Assembly: GCF_001279725.1 (NCBI RefSeq)
Contig: NZ_LGDE01000017.1
Span: 1 to 13,616 of the forward strand
Source: Streptomyces sp. WM4235
Lineage (GTDB): Bacteria; Actinomycetota; Actinomycetes; Streptomycetales; Streptomycetaceae
Direction of reading: 5' to 3'
Length of the DNA stretch: 13,616 bases
Of this stretch, positions 13,303 to 13,616 are shown in pieces. Within the stretch, counting starts at the first letter, position 1, and every line of letters starts with the position of its first letter. Both the position numbers and the translations under genes were made by a program. The notes under the pieces were generated by a model that saw only the letters and a program-made list of their open reading frames with translations, was not told the origin of the DNA and made no database searches.

Positions 13303-13616
13303 CTAGCGGCGGTTCGCCCGCACCAGGAGGTAGATGAGGAAGGGTCCGCCGATCGCGGCGGTGATCACGCCGACGGGCAGGGTGACGGGCAGTACCGTGC
13401 GGGCGACCAGGTCCGATCCGATCAGCAGCAGCGCTCCCACCACGGCAGACGCCACCAGCGGCGGTGTGGGGCACTTCGTCAGACGGATCGCCACCTGCGG
13501 CGCCACCATGGCGACGAACGGAACCGGTCCCGCCGCGCTCACCGCGAAGCCGGCCAGGAGCACGGCGCAGATCAGCAGGACGGCTCGCACCAGCGAGTAC
13601 CGGACGCCGAGGCCGG
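13303..13616 (-). CDS. FecCD-family siderophore permease, C-terminal part only
   Basis: The frame is open to the right window edge, so only the last 103 or so residues are seen and the start is outside. The sequence is the conserved C-terminus of FecCD/BtuC permeases: GPVPFVAMVAPQVAIRL with the family's coupling-helix region, then a hydrophobic helix (PLVASAVVGALLLIGSDLVAR) and LPVGVITAAIGGPFLIYLL, the last membrane helix. It would form the membrane channel for ferric siderophore with the ATPase and lipoprotein encoded downstream. A second permease gene may lie further upstream, as is usual in such operons. Confidence 0.92.
   Translation of the reverse strand, partial: GLGVRYSLVRAVLLICAVLLAGFAVSAAGPVPFVAMVAPQVAIRLTKCPTPPLVASAVVGALLLIGSDLVARTVLPVTLPVGVITAAIGGPFLIYLLVRANRR

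Noticed and set aside
1..13616. CRISPR arrays, tRNA or rRNA genes, insertion sequences
   Set aside because: No regularly spaced repeats, no tRNA cloverleaf or rRNA sequence and no transposase motif were seen on either strand.

Overview
The window is very GC-rich, uses GTG as well as ATG starts, and carries 19-bp iron boxes of the DmdR/IdeR kind. It looks like chromosome from a Streptomyces or a close actinomycete relative; this is inferred from composition, codon use and gene content. Both ends cut through a gene: a methyltransferase on the left and a FecCD-type permease on the right, both on the minus strand.

Left part (1-5184): a mixed accessory stretch. It holds a class I methyltransferase (minus, cut at the left edge) and, divergent from it, an atypical short-chain NAD(P)-binding reductase (plus). 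Next come about 450 bp that look like worn-out coding DNA and an HxlR regulator whose N-terminus is degenerate (minus). A MerR-family regulator (plus) follows, with an operator-promoter built into its own start, so it is probably leaderless and self-regulated. A second class I methyltransferase and a small secreted four-cysteine protein (both plus) end this part. A 17-bp perfect inverted repeat then separates the plus-strand genes from the minus-strand genes to the right.

Middle (5525-7491): a two-gene minus-strand operon made of an SPFH/band-7 protein with a long charged coiled coil and an NAD kinase-like protein. The genes overlap by 4 bases, and a near-consensus promoter (TTGACG, 17 bp, TATCGT) lies just upstream.

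Right part (7656-13616): an iron-siderophore transport block, all minus strand. In transcription order it has a FecCD permease (partial), a FecE/FhuC-like ATPase, a siderophore-binding lipoprotein, and two ABC half-transporters with the exporter fold. One iron box lies between permease and ATPase and another between ATPase and lipoprotein. The lipoprotein and the two half-transporters are tightly packed (2-bp gap, then 14-bp overlap). Permease, ATPase and lipoprotein make a standard ferric-siderophore importer. The exporter-fold pair probably moves the siderophore itself, outward or, as in IrtAB and YbtPQ, inward.

The most striking observation is in that pair. The first half-transporter keeps Walker A, Q-loop, Walker B and H-loop but has lost the LSGGQ signature (LDGTK). 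The second keeps LSGGQ but has lost Walker A, Q-loop, Walker B and H-loop. A heterodimer would have exactly one intact ATP site and one site with no recognisable catalytic element at all.
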